DNA of 64,000 nt from the NCBI GenBank assembly GCA_965277745.1, contig OZ255837.1, forward strand, positions 310,001-374,000, given 5' to 3'. The stretch comes from G965277745 sp965277745. GTDB taxonomy: Bacteria; Pseudomonadota; Gammaproteobacteria; Cardiobacteriales; Cardiobacteriaceae. The number at the start of each line of letters is the position of its first letter. Position 1 is the stretch's first letter. Both the position numbers and the translations under genes were made by a program. Shown piece after piece: positions 45,002 through 54,701 of this stretch. The notes under the pieces were generated by a model. It saw nothing but the letters and a program-made list of their open reading frames with translations, ran no database searches and was not told where the DNA came from.

Positions 45002-47161
45002 TCAAGCCGCTTTGTCCGCCGCGATAAGAGGACGACTCTGCAAGTGATCGTACAAGATATTCAGGGCCTCGTACAAGCCGACATCGGGCACGAAACTTTC
45101 CTTGTCTTCCTCGGTTTCGGCCACCGCGTTACGCCGTTCGATATCGGCCTTGCGCTTTTTGTCCGCTTGCAACGGTGGAATTTCGTCCTGCTGTAATTGC
45201 TTGTAACGATCGCTGTAGCTTTTCCAAGCATCGTAGTGCGCTTTGCGCGTTTCAAGATTGAGCGACCATATACGCCGTTTATTCTCTTGCGCCACTCGCT
45301 CAAGGTAATCTTCGTAACGCTCGAGCGCCGGCAAAGCGTTCATCCGCGCGCGATGCAGACGCTGCAATTTGTCGATTTCCGCTTCGCTTACCTGGCGATA
45401 AGGAAGATGCTCGGAGGGAACATGTTCGGCCGACGGAATACGCTTCCATGGCAAGGCATGCAATTGGCGGCGCTCTCCCACCTTGTCGCTCGTCTGAACG
45501 GCCGGCAAGGCGATATCGGGTGTGACCCCTTTTTTCTGGGTACTGCCGCCGGTTACGCGATGAAACATGGCGATGGTGAACTTCACTTCTCCAAGCGGCG
45601 GTGTTGTCTTTGCGGCGAAACGGTTCAGATCGATGAGGGTTTGCACCGTCCCTTTACCATAAGAATTCGTCCCGATGATGATACCACGTCGATAATCCTG
45701 GATCGCCGCGGCAAAAATTTCCGAGGCGGAAGCGGAATTGTGATCGATCAGTACGGCGAGCGGCCCGTTATAAAGGACGCCGGCAACTTCATCCTTTTCC
45801 ACCCGTACCTCGCTGTCGCGCCTTGAAACCATGACGACCGGGCCTTTGTCGATGAAAAGGCCAACGGTCTGAATCGCCTCGTAAAGCGAGCCGCCACCGT
45901 CGCCGCGTAGATCGAGAACAATCCCGGAGACGTTCTCCTTTTCCAATTTTTCCAGTAGCACGGCGACGTCGCGGCTGGTACTGCGATAGTCTTTTTTTCC
46001 TTTACGGGCGGCGGCGAAATCCATGTAAAAGGAAGGCAAACGGATCACCCCGATTTTCTCTGTTTTCCCCGAATGTTCAACCGTTTCGAGATAAGAATGT
46101 GCCGCCTGCTCCTCGAGTTTCACTTCGTCGCGACGCAAGGTGATCTCACGTACCCCTTCGGCCGCGTTGACCGGCTCGATAAGCAAACGCACATAGCTGC
46201 CTTTTTTACCACGAATCAAGCGTACGGCTTTGTCAAGACGCATACCGACAACATCCTGCATCTCGCCATCCTTCCCCTGGGCGACACCGATGATGCTGTC
46301 TTTGATATGCAGCTTCCCGCTTTTGTAGGCCGGCCCTCCGGGCACCAGTTCACGGATGACAATCTGTTCTTCCTCATAACCGAGCGTCGCGCCGATTCCT
46401 TCCAAGGAAAGACGCATGTTGATATCGAAATCCTCCGTATGGCGTAGCGAAAGATAATTGCTGTGGGGGTCGAAATTGGCGGCGATCACATTCATGTAAA
46501 CATCGAAAGCGTCGTCGGAAGTCATCTGGTTCAGGCGTTTTATCCTGCTTTCATAACGCTTGGTCAGGACAGCGAGCGCTTTTTTTTGCGTACGTCCTGT
46601 CATCATCAAGCCGATCAGCGCATCTTGCAGACGCCTTTCCTGATAGGCATGCACTTCATCGAGAGTTTTCTTCCAGGGAATTTTTTCTTCTCTGTCGAGA
46701 TAATCCGGCACGACAATCACATCCTCGCCAGAGAGATCGAACGGCTGCCCGAGGCGCTCAAGGCTCCATTCACCGAGAGCGCGGGCACGTTCCCGGTAGC
46801 ATTTGTAAATGGTCATCGCCGCGCTCAAATCACCATTACGTGTCGCGTGCTCGAGCGTATCACGGTAGCGGGAAAAGCTATCGACATCACTTTGCAGAAA
46901 ATACATATGGGAATAATCGAGCGCCCGCAGGTAATCGTCAATCACGGAAGAAGAAATATCGTCGAGCACCTGGCGGCGATAATGATGCTTACTGAGTAGA
47001 TTGCTCGCCAACTGGAAAGCGCGTTTTTGCTTTTCACTGACAACAAGCGGTGCTGGCCGGGAATAATCGGCTGCCTGGACAAAGGGAAATTCCCCTGTCT
47101 TGCCGAGTACTACGCCCCAGCAAGCGCCAAGGCAAAGGAAAAAAAGCAGTTTGCGCATCAT
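45002..47161 (-). CDS. prc: Tail-specific (carboxy-terminal) protease Prc
   Basis: 719 residues. A signal peptide (MMRKLLFFLCLGACWGVVLG) leads to an N-terminal helical domain and a PDZ domain (about residues 240-330: EEQIVIRELVPGGPAYKSG). The S41 protease domain follows, with the serine in DHNSASASEIFAAAIQDY and the lysine in NSYGKGTVQTL. A DUF3340-type tail ends it. Prc trims periplasmic proteins at their C-terminus, including PBP3 and the lytic enzyme MepS in E. coli. Confidence 0.95.
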   Translation of the reverse strand: MMRKLLFFLCLGACWGVVLGKTGEFPFVQAADYSRPAPLVVSEKQKRAFQLASNLLSKHHYRRQVLDDISSSVIDDYLRALDYSHMYFLQSDVDSFSRYRDTLEHATRNGDLSAAMTIYKCYRERARALGEWSLERLGQPFDLSGEDVIVVPDYLDREEKIPWKKTLDEVHAYQERRLQDALIGLMMTGRTQKKALAVLTKRYESRIKRLNQMTSDDAFDVYMNVIAANFDPHSNYLSLRHTEDFDINMRLSLEGIGATLGYEEEQIVIRELVPGGPAYKSGKLHIKDSIIGVAQGKDGEMQDVVGMRLDKAVRLIRGKKGSYVRLLIEPVNAAEGVREITLRRDEVKLEEQAAHSYLETVEHSGKTEKIGVIRLPSFYMDFAAARKGKKDYRSTSRDVAVLLEKLEKENVSGIVLDLRGDGGGSLYEAIQTVGLFIDKGPVVMVSRRDSEVRVEKDEVAGVLYNGPLAVLIDHNSASASEIFAAAIQDYRRGIIIGTNSYGKGTVQTLIDLNRFAAKTTPPLGEVKFTIAMFHRVTGGSTQKKGVTPDIALPAVQTSDKVGERRQLHALPWKRIPSAEHVPSEHLPYRQVSEAEIDKLQRLHRARMNALPALERYEDYLERVAQENKRRIWSLNLETRKAHYDAWKSYSDRYKQLQQDEIPPLQADKKRKADIERRNAVAETEEDKESFVPDVGLYEALNILYDHLQSRPLIAADKAA

Positions 47162-47180
47162 CCGGCCCGTACAAAAAGGG

Positions 47181-47868
47181 TCATGCTAGCATAGCTTCCA
47201 CCCAGCGTGGAATCGATTGCATTGCCGGCCCGGGAACGACCATTTCGAATTGAGGCGACGCCGGCGTTTTTTCCAGATTGAATTCAATTGTATCGGCGCC
47301 GGCTCTCTTGGCAAGAGTCACAAAACCGGCAGCCGGATAAACCACTGCAGAAGTACCGATGGCGGCGAAAACAGTGGCCACGGAAAGCACCCGTTCAATT
47401 TCTTCAAGGTGATAGGGAATTTCCCCGAACCATACGACACCCACCCGCAGACCGCCCACCCGATGACACAGCGGACAACTGCATTCGGGGAAACAATCAC
47501 CCTGCCAGGGCATCCGTCTATCGCAAAAGCGGCACCACATTTTGCGCAATTCTCCGTGCATGTGCAGTACGTCGCTGCCGGCGCGTTCATGAAGATCATC
47601 GACATTTTGCGTGATCAACACCACTTTCCGCCTGCTTTCACGCTGTAGACGGGCAAGCGCTCGATGCGCGGCAGTTGGACGCACTTGCCCGAGTTGCGCG
47701 CGCCGCGCATTGTAAAAACGGTGCACGAGAAGCGGATCGCGGGCGGAAGCCCTGCGGCGTTGCGACCTCTTCGATACGGTGTTTTTCCCAAAGCCCGTCA
47801 CACGCGCGGAACGTCTCGATCCCCGCTTCGGCGGATATCCCGGCGCCGGTCAAGACGACGATCGTCAT
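47181..47868 (-). pseudogene. cobB: NAD-dependent sirtuin deacylase CobB, single-base frameshift
   Basis: The N-terminal part (start 47868) reads MTIVVLTGAGISAEAGIETF and ends its proper sequence at ATPQGFR. The rest continues in another frame as RDPLLVHRFYNARRAQL, with QNVDDLHERAGSDVLHMHGE (catalytic histidine) and four zinc cysteines (WCRFC and CSCPLC). One extra C in the CGCCCGCG stretch near 47740-47746 explains the break. All motifs are otherwise intact, so the change is recent or a sequencing error. The start overlaps the DUF423 gene by four bases. Confidence 0.8.
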
Positions 47869-48227
47869 CTCCGCTCTTGCGGCGCGTTTTGACGCCACAG
47901 GATGACAAAGAGAAGCGCCCAACCGGCGAGGAACGCGCTGCCGCCAAGCGGCACGACAAATCGCAACGACAGATCGCCGACACTCATCAGGTACAGGCCA
48001 CCGCTGAAAAAGACGATCCCGACAAACCAAAGGGTGGCGACCCAACGCCATCCGCCGTCCGACAATCCAGCGAGCCAGAACAGGCCCAGGGTGTGGACGA
48101 TATGGTATTCGTGCGCCGTGGCGAAATATCCCTGCGCCGGGCAATGCAGCGCGTCGTGTCCGCCAAGAGCGCCGAAGAACAACCACAAAAAGCCGCTCGA
48201 TGCGGCGACAAGTCGCCATTTACGCAT
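47865..48227 (-). CDS. DUF423 membrane protein (YgdD-like)
   Basis: 120 residues with four hydrophobic segments and the family pattern LWLFFGALGGHDA, YHIVHTLGLFWLA, FVGIVFFSGGLYLM, and VVPLGGSAFLAGW. These small inner-membrane proteins are common but have no known function. It overlaps waaC by eight bases and cobB by four, so the three form one transcript. Confidence 0.88.
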   Translation of the reverse strand: MRKWRLVAASSGFLWLFFGALGGHDALHCPAQGYFATAHEYHIVHTLGLFWLAGLSDGGWRWVATLWFVGIVFFSGGLYLMSVGDLSLRFVVPLGGSAFLAGWALLFVILWRQNAPQERR

Positions 48228-49248
48228 TCGTTTTCTCCCGCAATGTCCGAAAAGCCGACCAGATCGCCGTGCTTTTCCACCCCGCCATGCAACACGGCGA
48301 TTGCGCCGCCTTTTCCTGTCGACAATACCTGCGCCTGCAGGGACGGGGTCTGGCGAGGCTGTGCACTTGTGCGCCGCGCATACCGGCCAAGGCCGGATCG
48401 GTCGGCCCGAAAACGCCCAGGGTCGGCACACCGAGCGCGGCCGCCAGATGACCGAGACCGGTGTCCACACTGATCACGCCATGACTTTTTCGCAGTCGTT
48501 CGCGGATCTCCGGCAACGTCATCGCCGGCAATACCTCGGCACAGGCATTGCCGGCGCACAACCGTTCAGCGCGCTCGCGTTCGGCCGTATCGCCCCATGT
48601 CAGCAGTACCCGGTAACCGTCGCTCGCGGCGAAATGAATCAGTTCACGCCAAGTGGATTCGGGCAGCAACTTGCTCGCCCATGTCGTGCCGTGAAAAAAG
48701 AAGAGATGCCTCGCCTTTTCATCGGCCGACCACGGTGAAAAACCGAAATCCAGTGCCCGTTCGTCAAAGGCGTAGTTGAAAGCCTGCGCGAACAAACGTC
48801 GCGTACGGGTGACCGCGTGCAGCGAACGCTTGACCGCGATCCGTTGTTGATAAAAACAGCTCGCCAGCCCTTCACGGGCGCTTTTCGCGTCATATCCGAT
48901 CCGTTTTCCGCTGCCCGCAAGGCGTGTCAGCAAGGCGCTTTTGAGCAAGCCCTGGGCGTCAAGGACATGGGAGAAGGGCGCCTCGCGCAAATCGGCGCGC
49001 ATCGCTTTGTACGCATCATCACGCCACCAGAGGCGACGTTGTTTCCTAAGACGCCTAAGCGGCGCCACGATCACCCGATCGACATTCGCCTGCCCGCTCA
49101 GCAGCGGCGCGATCGCTTCTTCGATCGCCCAGGTCAAGGTCACATCGGGGAAACGCCTTTTGACGTCGGTCACGGCGGCGAAGGTGTGGATCACATCCCC
49201 CAGCGAAGATAATTTGACCAAAAGCACATTCGTCGGTTTCACAGTCAT
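48220..49248 (-). CDS. waaC: Lipopolysaccharide heptosyltransferase I
   Basis: 342 residues of glycosyltransferase family 9: NVLLVKLSSLGDVIHTFAAV at the start, HVLDAQGLLKSALLTRLAG, FFFHGTTWASKLLPESTWREL, and SVDTGLGHLAAALGVPTLGV with FGPTDP for the ADP-heptose site. The C-terminus has a cysteine pattern (PCRRRYC, then SPCCMAG) seen in such enzymes. It adds the first heptose to the Kdo of the lipopolysaccharide core, on the inner side of the inner membrane. Confidence 0.93.
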   Translation of the reverse strand: MTVKPTNVLLVKLSSLGDVIHTFAAVTDVKRRFPDVTLTWAIEEAIAPLLSGQANVDRVIVAPLRRLRKQRRLWWRDDAYKAMRADLREAPFSHVLDAQGLLKSALLTRLAGSGKRIGYDAKSAREGLASCFYQQRIAVKRSLHAVTRTRRLFAQAFNYAFDERALDFGFSPWSADEKARHLFFFHGTTWASKLLPESTWRELIHFAASDGYRVLLTWGDTAERERAERLCAGNACAEVLPAMTLPEIRERLRKSHGVISVDTGLGHLAAALGVPTLGVFGPTDPALAGMRGAQVHSLARPRPCRRRYCRQEKAAQSPCCMAGWKSTAIWSAFRTLREKTNA

Positions 49249-49267
49249 CCTTTTCTATCGAGGGCGT

Positions 49268-49273
49268 TATAAT
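49268..49273 (+). promoter_or_regulatory. Candidate -10 element for the hisN-like gene
   Basis: TATAAT 29 bases before the ATG and 19 bases from the divergent waaC start. A good -35 box was not found. Confidence 0.4.
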
Positions 49274-49302
49274 ATCTTCGCCTTTTCTCTTTCGGAGTCG
49301 TC

Positions 49303-50094
49303 ATGTTACCACCAGGCGGAGAATTTCTCCGCTTCGCCCACGAACTGGCCGATGCGGCGCGAACGATCACCGGCCAATATTTCCGCCGCCCGCTTGCCTT
49401 CACCCACAAGGCCGACGACTCTCCAGTCACCGTCGCCGACCGGGAAACGGAGAATCATCTCCGCCGCCTGATCCGCAGCCGCTATCCGGGGCACGCCATC
49501 ATCGGCGAAGAAGCGGGAAGCAGCGGAAAATCCTCCTGGCAGTGGATCCTCGATCCGATCGACGGGACAAAAAGTTTTCTCAGCGGTTTTCCCGTTTACT
49601 GTACGCTTATCGCCCTGCTACACGACGAACGCCCCCTCTTGAGCGTCGTCGATATGCCGAGACTCGACGAACGTTTCACCGCCACCCGCGACGATTCGAG
49701 CCGGATGAATGGCGCCCCGGTGAAAACGCGCGCAACCAGCGAACTGGAAAACGCGCTTTGCTACAGTACGGATCCGGCGATGTTCACCGCGCCCCAGAAA
49801 AAACGCCTCGCCCCCCTGCGCGAACGCCTCGCGCTGCAACGATACGGCGGCGACGGCTATCTATATGCCATGCTCGCGGCCGGCTGGATCGATCTGGTGA
49901 TAGAGGCCGACATGAAGCCCTATGACTATCTGCCCCTCATCCTCCTCATCGAGCGCGCCGGCGGGGTCATCAGCGACTGGGAAGGAAAGGCGCTTACTTT
50001 GGAAAGCAAGGGAGAAATTCTCGCCTCTGCCACCTCGTCCCTGCACGAAGCCGCTGTGCGGCGTCTGCAAATGGGAAACACAGGGCACGCATGA
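49303..50094 (+). CDS. Inositol monophosphatase family, HisN-like histidinol-phosphatase
   Basis: 263 residues. Metal-binding motifs are IIGEEAG, WILDPIDGTKSFLSG and KPYDYLPLILLIERAGGVISDWEG. The FAHELADAARTITGQYFR start and the YGGDGYLYAMLAAGWIDLVIEA stretch resemble HisN histidinol-phosphatases more than CysQ or SuhB. It may complete histidine synthesis, and hisZ is found further along, but no other his gene is in the window. The ATG follows CGGAG. Confidence 0.8.
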   Translation: MLPPGGEFLRFAHELADAARTITGQYFRRPLAFTHKADDSPVTVADRETENHLRRLIRSRYPGHAIIGEEAGSSGKSSWQWILDPIDGTKSFLSGFPVYCTLIALLHDERPLLSVVDMPRLDERFTATRDDSSRMNGAPVKTRATSELENALCYSTDPAMFTAPQKKRLAPLRERLALQRYGGDGYLYAMLAAGWIDLVIEADMKPYDYLPLILLIERAGGVISDWEGKALTLESKGEILASATSSLHEAAVRRLQMGNTGHA

Positions 50095-50204
50095 CATTGC
50101 CGTAAAGCGGAATTTGGCGGGAAGGCGCGATTTCCACCGGCGATGGAGACTATCCGGTCACCCGGCACCGCTTGCCTGGCGGTGAAAATTCTCTCCATCC
50201 TTCG

Positions 50205-50948
50205 TCACGCACCGCACGAGCCAATCCGCTGCCGCCGCGCCTCGAAAAGGCTCACCGCGCAAGCGACCGAGACATTGAGGCTTTCCATCCCCGGCGCCAT
50301 CGGAATCGCGGCAAGATGGTCGCAAATTTCGCGCAATCCATGACGGATGCCTTTCTCTTCGTTGCCGACAATCACGACAAGGGCGATATCGAGATCGATG
50401 GCATACAAAGAAGTCGCGGCACCGGCAGCGGCGCCGACCACCCACAAGCCTTTGTCCTTCATCGCCTTGACTTCGCGTTTGAGATTGGTCATGCGGAAAA
50501 TCTCCAATCCCGCGCAGGCGCCGCATGAAACCTTGTGCACCGTTGCGCTGATATCGGCTGCGCCCCGCTTCGGCAGGAGCACGACATCGACGCCGGCCGC
50601 CTTGGCGCTGCGCAGACAGGCACCGAGATTGTGGGGATCTTGAATACCGTCGAGCACCAAAACGAGCGGTTTTTCTTTTCCCGCGATCGCTTCTTGCCAG
50701 TCGTTTGGCTGCCCGGCCAGGCGACAGGCGGCGCTCACCCCTTGATGGCGGAGGTTCGGCAGGCGCCTGTCCAGGGCATGGTTTTCCACTGTTTGCGTCG
50801 CCACCCCCTTGGCTTGCGCGATCTCAAGCAAGGCGCGGAGATTTTTCGAGCGTTTGCCGCGGGCCACTTCGAGGCGCTCGACACGCCCGTCCTGCAAAGC
50901 CTGCCGCACCGCGTGCACGCCGCCGATCCATTGCCGTTTCGCCGTCAT
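50205..50948 (-). CDS. rlmB: 23S rRNA (guanosine-2'-O-)-methyltransferase RlmB
   Basis: 247 residues of the SpoU family. An N-terminal substrate-binding domain (about 1-75: GGVHAVRQALQDGRVERL) leads to the knotted SAM domain with LVLDGIQDPHNLGACLRSA, ALVVIVGNEEKGIRHGLREI and PMAPGMESLNVSVACAVSLFEARRQR. It methylates G2251 of 23S rRNA. The start overlaps rnr by four bases, as in the common rnr-rlmB pair. Confidence 0.95.
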   Translation of the reverse strand: MTAKRQWIGGVHAVRQALQDGRVERLEVARGKRSKNLRALLEIAQAKGVATQTVENHALDRRLPNLRHQGVSAACRLAGQPNDWQEAIAGKEKPLVLVLDGIQDPHNLGACLRSAKAAGVDVVLLPKRGAADISATVHKVSCGACAGLEIFRMTNLKREVKAMKDKGLWVVGAAAGAATSLYAIDLDIALVVIVGNEEKGIRHGLREICDHLAAIPMAPGMESLNVSVACAVSLFEARRQRIGSCGA

Positions 50949-53341
50949 CTGTTGCGTGTTTTCGTCTTGACGCGGGATTTGCTTTTCCCCTTGCCCGCGG
51001 CCGGTTTCTTTTTCGCACTTTTATCCGCCGCCGTCTTGCCCTTGCGCGCCTTACGCGGAGCGGATTTGTTTTCTTTTTTGCCTGTTTTCGCCCCCGCTTT
51101 ATACGATTTTTGCCGGCCACCGGCGATCGTCACACCGTCATGTTCGAGCAACTCGAAATCGATTTTCTTGTCTTCGATATCGACTTTCACCACGCGAATT
51201 TTGACCCGGTCGAGGAGACGGAACACCTTGCCGCTACGCTCTCCGCCAAGGCTGACATTGTCGCCATCGTAGTGGTAGTAATCACTGGTCAGGGTGGAAA
51301 TGTGCACCAGTCCGTCGATAAAAAACCTGTCGAGGGTAACGAAAAAACCGAAGCTCGTGACATTCGCGATCTGGCCACTGAATTCTTCCCCGAGATGATG
51401 GCTCATGAACTCGCATTTGAGGAATTCCATCGCGTCGCGGGTCGCGTCGTCGGCACGGCGTTCGGTCATCGAGCAGTGTTTGCCCATCTCGACCATCGCT
51501 TCCCGGGAATAGACGTAATTTTTGTTGTCGCCGCCGCTCAGACGGTGGCGGATCGCGCGGTGCAGCAAAAGGTCGGGGTAACGGCGGATCGGGGAAGTAA
51601 AGTGCGCGTAATTATCGAGCGCCAAGCCGAAATGTCCGCGGTTCTGAGGCGAATAGAGTGCCTGCGCCATCGAGCGCAGGATCATTTTTTCAAGCAAAGG
51701 ACAATCTTCGCGACCCTTGCCTTTCTCAAGCAACGCGGCGAATTGCGCCGGAGAAGGCTTTTCCCCCGACGCGCCTTGCCAGGCGATGCCGATGCGGCCA
51801 GTAAATTCCATCAGTTTGGCCAGCCGTTCCCGACTCGGCTCGTCATGGACGCGATAAAGCCCCGGCATCTTGTTTTTTTGCAGAAACTTCGCCGCCGCGA
51901 CGTTGGCGACAATCATGCATTCTTCGATCAGGCGATGGGCCGTCAGGCGTTCCCTCGCGGAAATATTTTCAATTTTCCCTTCGCCGTCGTAGGAAAATTC
52001 CGCCTCGTCGAAGTCGAAGTCGATGGTATGGCGCGCTTTTCGCGCTTTACGCAGAACCTCGTAAACCGCTTTCAGCGCTTCGAGCGGTTCGAGAAGTTCG
52101 CTGAAGCTCTCGCGCATCATCGGATCACGGGTGAAAAGTATTTTTTCCGCGGTTTCATAGGTCAGTCTCGCGTGGGAATGCATGACCGCTTCGTGGAAGC
52201 GGCTACGCTTGATTTGCCCTTGCGCGGAGAGGGTCAATTCGCAGACGATACAGCAGCGATCGACATGGGGATTGAGCGAACACAGTCCATTGCATAACTT
52301 CTTCGGCAACATCGGGATCACCCGATCGGGAAAATAAACGGATGTGCCGCGCCGATAGGCTTCCTTGTCAAGTGGCGACCCCACTTTCACGTAGTGCGCG
52401 ACATCGGCAATCGCCACATAAAGGCGATAGTTCTCACCGCGCCGTTCGGCGAAGACGGCGTCATCGAAATCGCGCGCGCTGATCCCGTCGATGGTCACGA
52501 GCGGCAGATGACGAAGATCGAGGCGCCCGGGATAGTCGCTTGCCACCAGCGCGTCCTGAAGCTTCTCCACTTCGGTGCGCACGTCGTCGGGAAATTCATG
52601 GGGAAGGTTGTGGTTTTCGATCGCGATCGCCACTTCCAGGCCGGGCGCCATGTGCTCGCCAAGCACATCGACGATTTTTCCGACCGGCAACTGGGTGCGC
52701 GTCGGATAGGCGACAATCTCGGCGACGACAATCTGGTTTTCCCGCGCCCCGCAGAGCGCGTCCTGGGCGATCATCACCTGGTGGAGGAGCCGCCGGTTCT
52801 CCGGCGCGACGAAGCAGATGCCCTGGTGCTTGACCAGCTTGCCGACCACCCGTTTGTGGGCGCGTTCAAGAATTTCCACCGGGGCGTACTCTTTTCGGCC
52901 TTGCTTGTCGATCGCGTTGACCCGCGCGAGAACCTGATCGTCATGCATGAGCATGCGCATGTATTTCGGTGGAATGAAGCCGTCCGGCTCGTCCCCTTCG
53001 ATGTTGAGAAAGCCATAGCCTTCGGGATGGGCGATGACATAGCCTTTAACGAGATCCATCTTGCTCGACAGGCCGATTTTTCCCTGGCGGTTGCACATCA
53101 GTTGACCGCTGTTGATCATCGCTTTCAAGCGATGGCGCAAATGTTCGCCGCGTTCGTTTTCCAGGGCGAAGGCGGCAAGAATCTGGGGAAAGGTCATCAG
53201 CTTGCCCTGCTTTTCCAGCCAGTTCATGATCAATTCCCGGCTGGGCAGCGCGTTCTCGCCGTATTTTTCCTTTTCACGGGCATGATACGGATCCTGTTCC
53301 CGCCAGTCGATCGCAGCGTCGGGAGTGGCTTTTTTGCTCAT
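50945..53341 (-). CDS. rnr: Ribonuclease R
   Basis: 798 residues. Cold-shock domains come first (VKGYVIAHPEGYGFLNIE), then the RNB catalytic domain (VTIDGISARDFDDAVFAER with metal aspartates, and FTSPIRRYPDLLLHRAIRH), an S1 domain (FSGQIANVTSFGFFVTLDRF), and a lysine-rich tail of about 55 residues. It degrades structured RNA from the 3' end. ATG 53341 follows an AGGGAGGTG stretch; the gene lies in the conserved purA-rnr-rlmB order, without the nsrR gene found there in E. coli. Confidence 0.96.
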   Translation of the reverse strand: MSKKATPDAAIDWREQDPYHAREKEKYGENALPSRELIMNWLEKQGKLMTFPQILAAFALENERGEHLRHRLKAMINSGQLMCNRQGKIGLSSKMDLVKGYVIAHPEGYGFLNIEGDEPDGFIPPKYMRMLMHDDQVLARVNAIDKQGRKEYAPVEILERAHKRVVGKLVKHQGICFVAPENRRLLHQVMIAQDALCGARENQIVVAEIVAYPTRTQLPVGKIVDVLGEHMAPGLEVAIAIENHNLPHEFPDDVRTEVEKLQDALVASDYPGRLDLRHLPLVTIDGISARDFDDAVFAERRGENYRLYVAIADVAHYVKVGSPLDKEAYRRGTSVYFPDRVIPMLPKKLCNGLCSLNPHVDRCCIVCELTLSAQGQIKRSRFHEAVMHSHARLTYETAEKILFTRDPMMRESFSELLEPLEALKAVYEVLRKARKARHTIDFDFDEAEFSYDGEGKIENISARERLTAHRLIEECMIVANVAAAKFLQKNKMPGLYRVHDEPSRERLAKLMEFTGRIGIAWQGASGEKPSPAQFAALLEKGKGREDCPLLEKMILRSMAQALYSPQNRGHFGLALDNYAHFTSPIRRYPDLLLHRAIRHRLSGGDNKNYVYSREAMVEMGKHCSMTERRADDATRDAMEFLKCEFMSHHLGEEFSGQIANVTSFGFFVTLDRFFIDGLVHISTLTSDYYHYDGDNVSLGGERSGKVFRLLDRVKIRVVKVDIEDKKIDFELLEHDGVTIAGGRQKSYKAGAKTGKKENKSAPRKARKGKTAADKSAKKKPAAGKGKSKSRVKTKTRNR

Positions 53342-53417
53342 CAAGCACCTCCCTTTGCGCGACAATCGTTTTTTCGCGTGAGGCACGGACAGAACACCCA
53401 AAAGCGCGATGACAGTC

Positions 53418-54701
53418 TCACAGCAAGGTCTCACGAACGATCGTTTGATGGCGCTCGGGGCCGGTAGAGACGATCACCACCGCTATACCGAGCCAATCTT
53501 GCAAACGCGCGAGATACGCCCTGGCTTGTGCCGGCAAGGCCTCGTACACCGTGCATCCGAAGGTGGAAGCGCACCACCCCGGCAGGGTTTCATAAACCGC
53601 TTCGCATTCACCGAGTGCCTGTGCGCCGATCGGCGCCACTTCGAATCGCGCCCCGCGGTAGCGGTAATGGGTGCACACCGAAATTTCCTCGCAAGCATCG
53701 AGCACATCGAGTTTGGTCAGGCAGATGCCGTCGAAAGTGGAATTGAGCAGGGCGCGGCGCAACGCCGGCAGATCCAGCCAACCGCAGCGGCGGTTGCGCC
53801 CGGTCGAGGCGCCGATTTCGTGACCGGCCTTGCCGAGATGCGCGCCAACGGCATTGTCCTGTTCGGTCGGGAACGGGCCACTACCGACGCGGGTGGTATA
53901 GGCTTTGATGACCGCCAGAATGTAATCGCAATCGTGCGGGCCGATGCCGCTGCCACAAAGGGAACCGCCGGCAGAAGTGTTCGACGAGGTCACAAACGGA
54001 TACGTGCCGTGATCGATATCGAGCATCGCCCCCTGTGCCCCTTCGAAGAGGACATGTTCACCGCTTTTTCGATGCGCTGTCACCGCTAGGGTGACGTCCT
54101 TGATCATCGGTGCGATCGCCTCGCCATAGGCGCGCCATTCTTCGAGGACTTCGTCGCTATCGATTCGCGCCTCGTGATAGTAGTGTTGCAGGAGAAAATT
54201 ATGATAGCGCATCAAGTCGGCGAACTTTGCGCGGAATCCTTCCGGGTCGCCAAGATCTTCGAGGCGCAGACCGCGACGAGCGACCTTGTCTTCATAGCAC
54301 GGCCCGATGCCGCGTTCGGTCGTGCCGATTTTTTCCGCGCCACGCGCCTTCTCGCGCGCCCGGTCGAGGGCGATATGGGTCGGCAGGATCAGCGCGCAAG
54401 CCGGGGAAATGCGCAATCTCTCGGTAACCGGCACGCCTTCGGCTTCCAGGGCGTGGATTTCCTCGAACAACGCGCGCAAACAAACAACGACACCGTTGGC
54501 GATATAACTTCTCACGCCTTCGTGCAAAATGCCCGACGGAATCAGATGCAATATGGTCTTTTTGCCGTTTACGACCAAGGTGTGCCCGGCGTTGTGGCCC
54601 CCTTGAAAGCGCACCACTGCCCCTGCTCGCTCGGTCATCAGGTCGACGATTTTGCCTTTTCCCTCATCGCCCCATTGCGCCCCGATCACGAACAGATTCA
54701 T
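53418..54701 (-). CDS. purA: Adenylosuccinate synthetase
   Basis: 427 residues. GTP-binding start VIGAQWGDEGKGKIVDLMTE, FQGGHNAGHTLVVNGKK, TTERGIGPCYEDKVARRGLR, EGAQGAMLDIDHGTYPFVTS and GASTGRNRRCGWLD are intact. It makes adenylosuccinate from IMP and aspartate. The ATG overlaps the hisZ stop by four bases. Confidence 0.97.
   Translation of the reverse strand: MNLFVIGAQWGDEGKGKIVDLMTERAGAVVRFQGGHNAGHTLVVNGKKTILHLIPSGILHEGVRSYIANGVVVCLRALFEEIHALEAEGVPVTERLRISPACALILPTHIALDRAREKARGAEKIGTTERGIGPCYEDKVARRGLRLEDLGDPEGFRAKFADLMRYHNFLLQHYYHEARIDSDEVLEEWRAYGEAIAPMIKDVTLAVTAHRKSGEHVLFEGAQGAMLDIDHGTYPFVTSSNTSAGGSLCGSGIGPHDCDYILAVIKAYTTRVGSGPFPTEQDNAVGAHLGKAGHEIGASTGRNRRCGWLDLPALRRALLNSTFDGICLTKLDVLDACEEISVCTHYRYRGARFEVAPIGAQALGECEAVYETLPGWCASTFGCTVYEALPAQARAYLARLQDWLGIAVVIVSTGPERHQTIVRETLL

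Noticed and set aside
48220..48420. Cysteine- and arginine-rich end of waaC as a possible frameshift
   Set aside because: The pattern PCRRRYC...SPCCMAG fits the C-termini of heptosyltransferases, and the frame ends in a normal overlap with the DUF423 gene.
50148..50185. Stem CACCGC...GCGGTG between the hisN-like gene and rlmB as a terminator
   Set aside because: No T run follows on either strand and the stem is only six bases.
50705..52297. Open frame of about 530 codons on the plus strand
   Set aside because: It lies wholly antisense to rlmB and rnr, both clear genes; it is a by-product of GC-rich codon use and shows no family motif.
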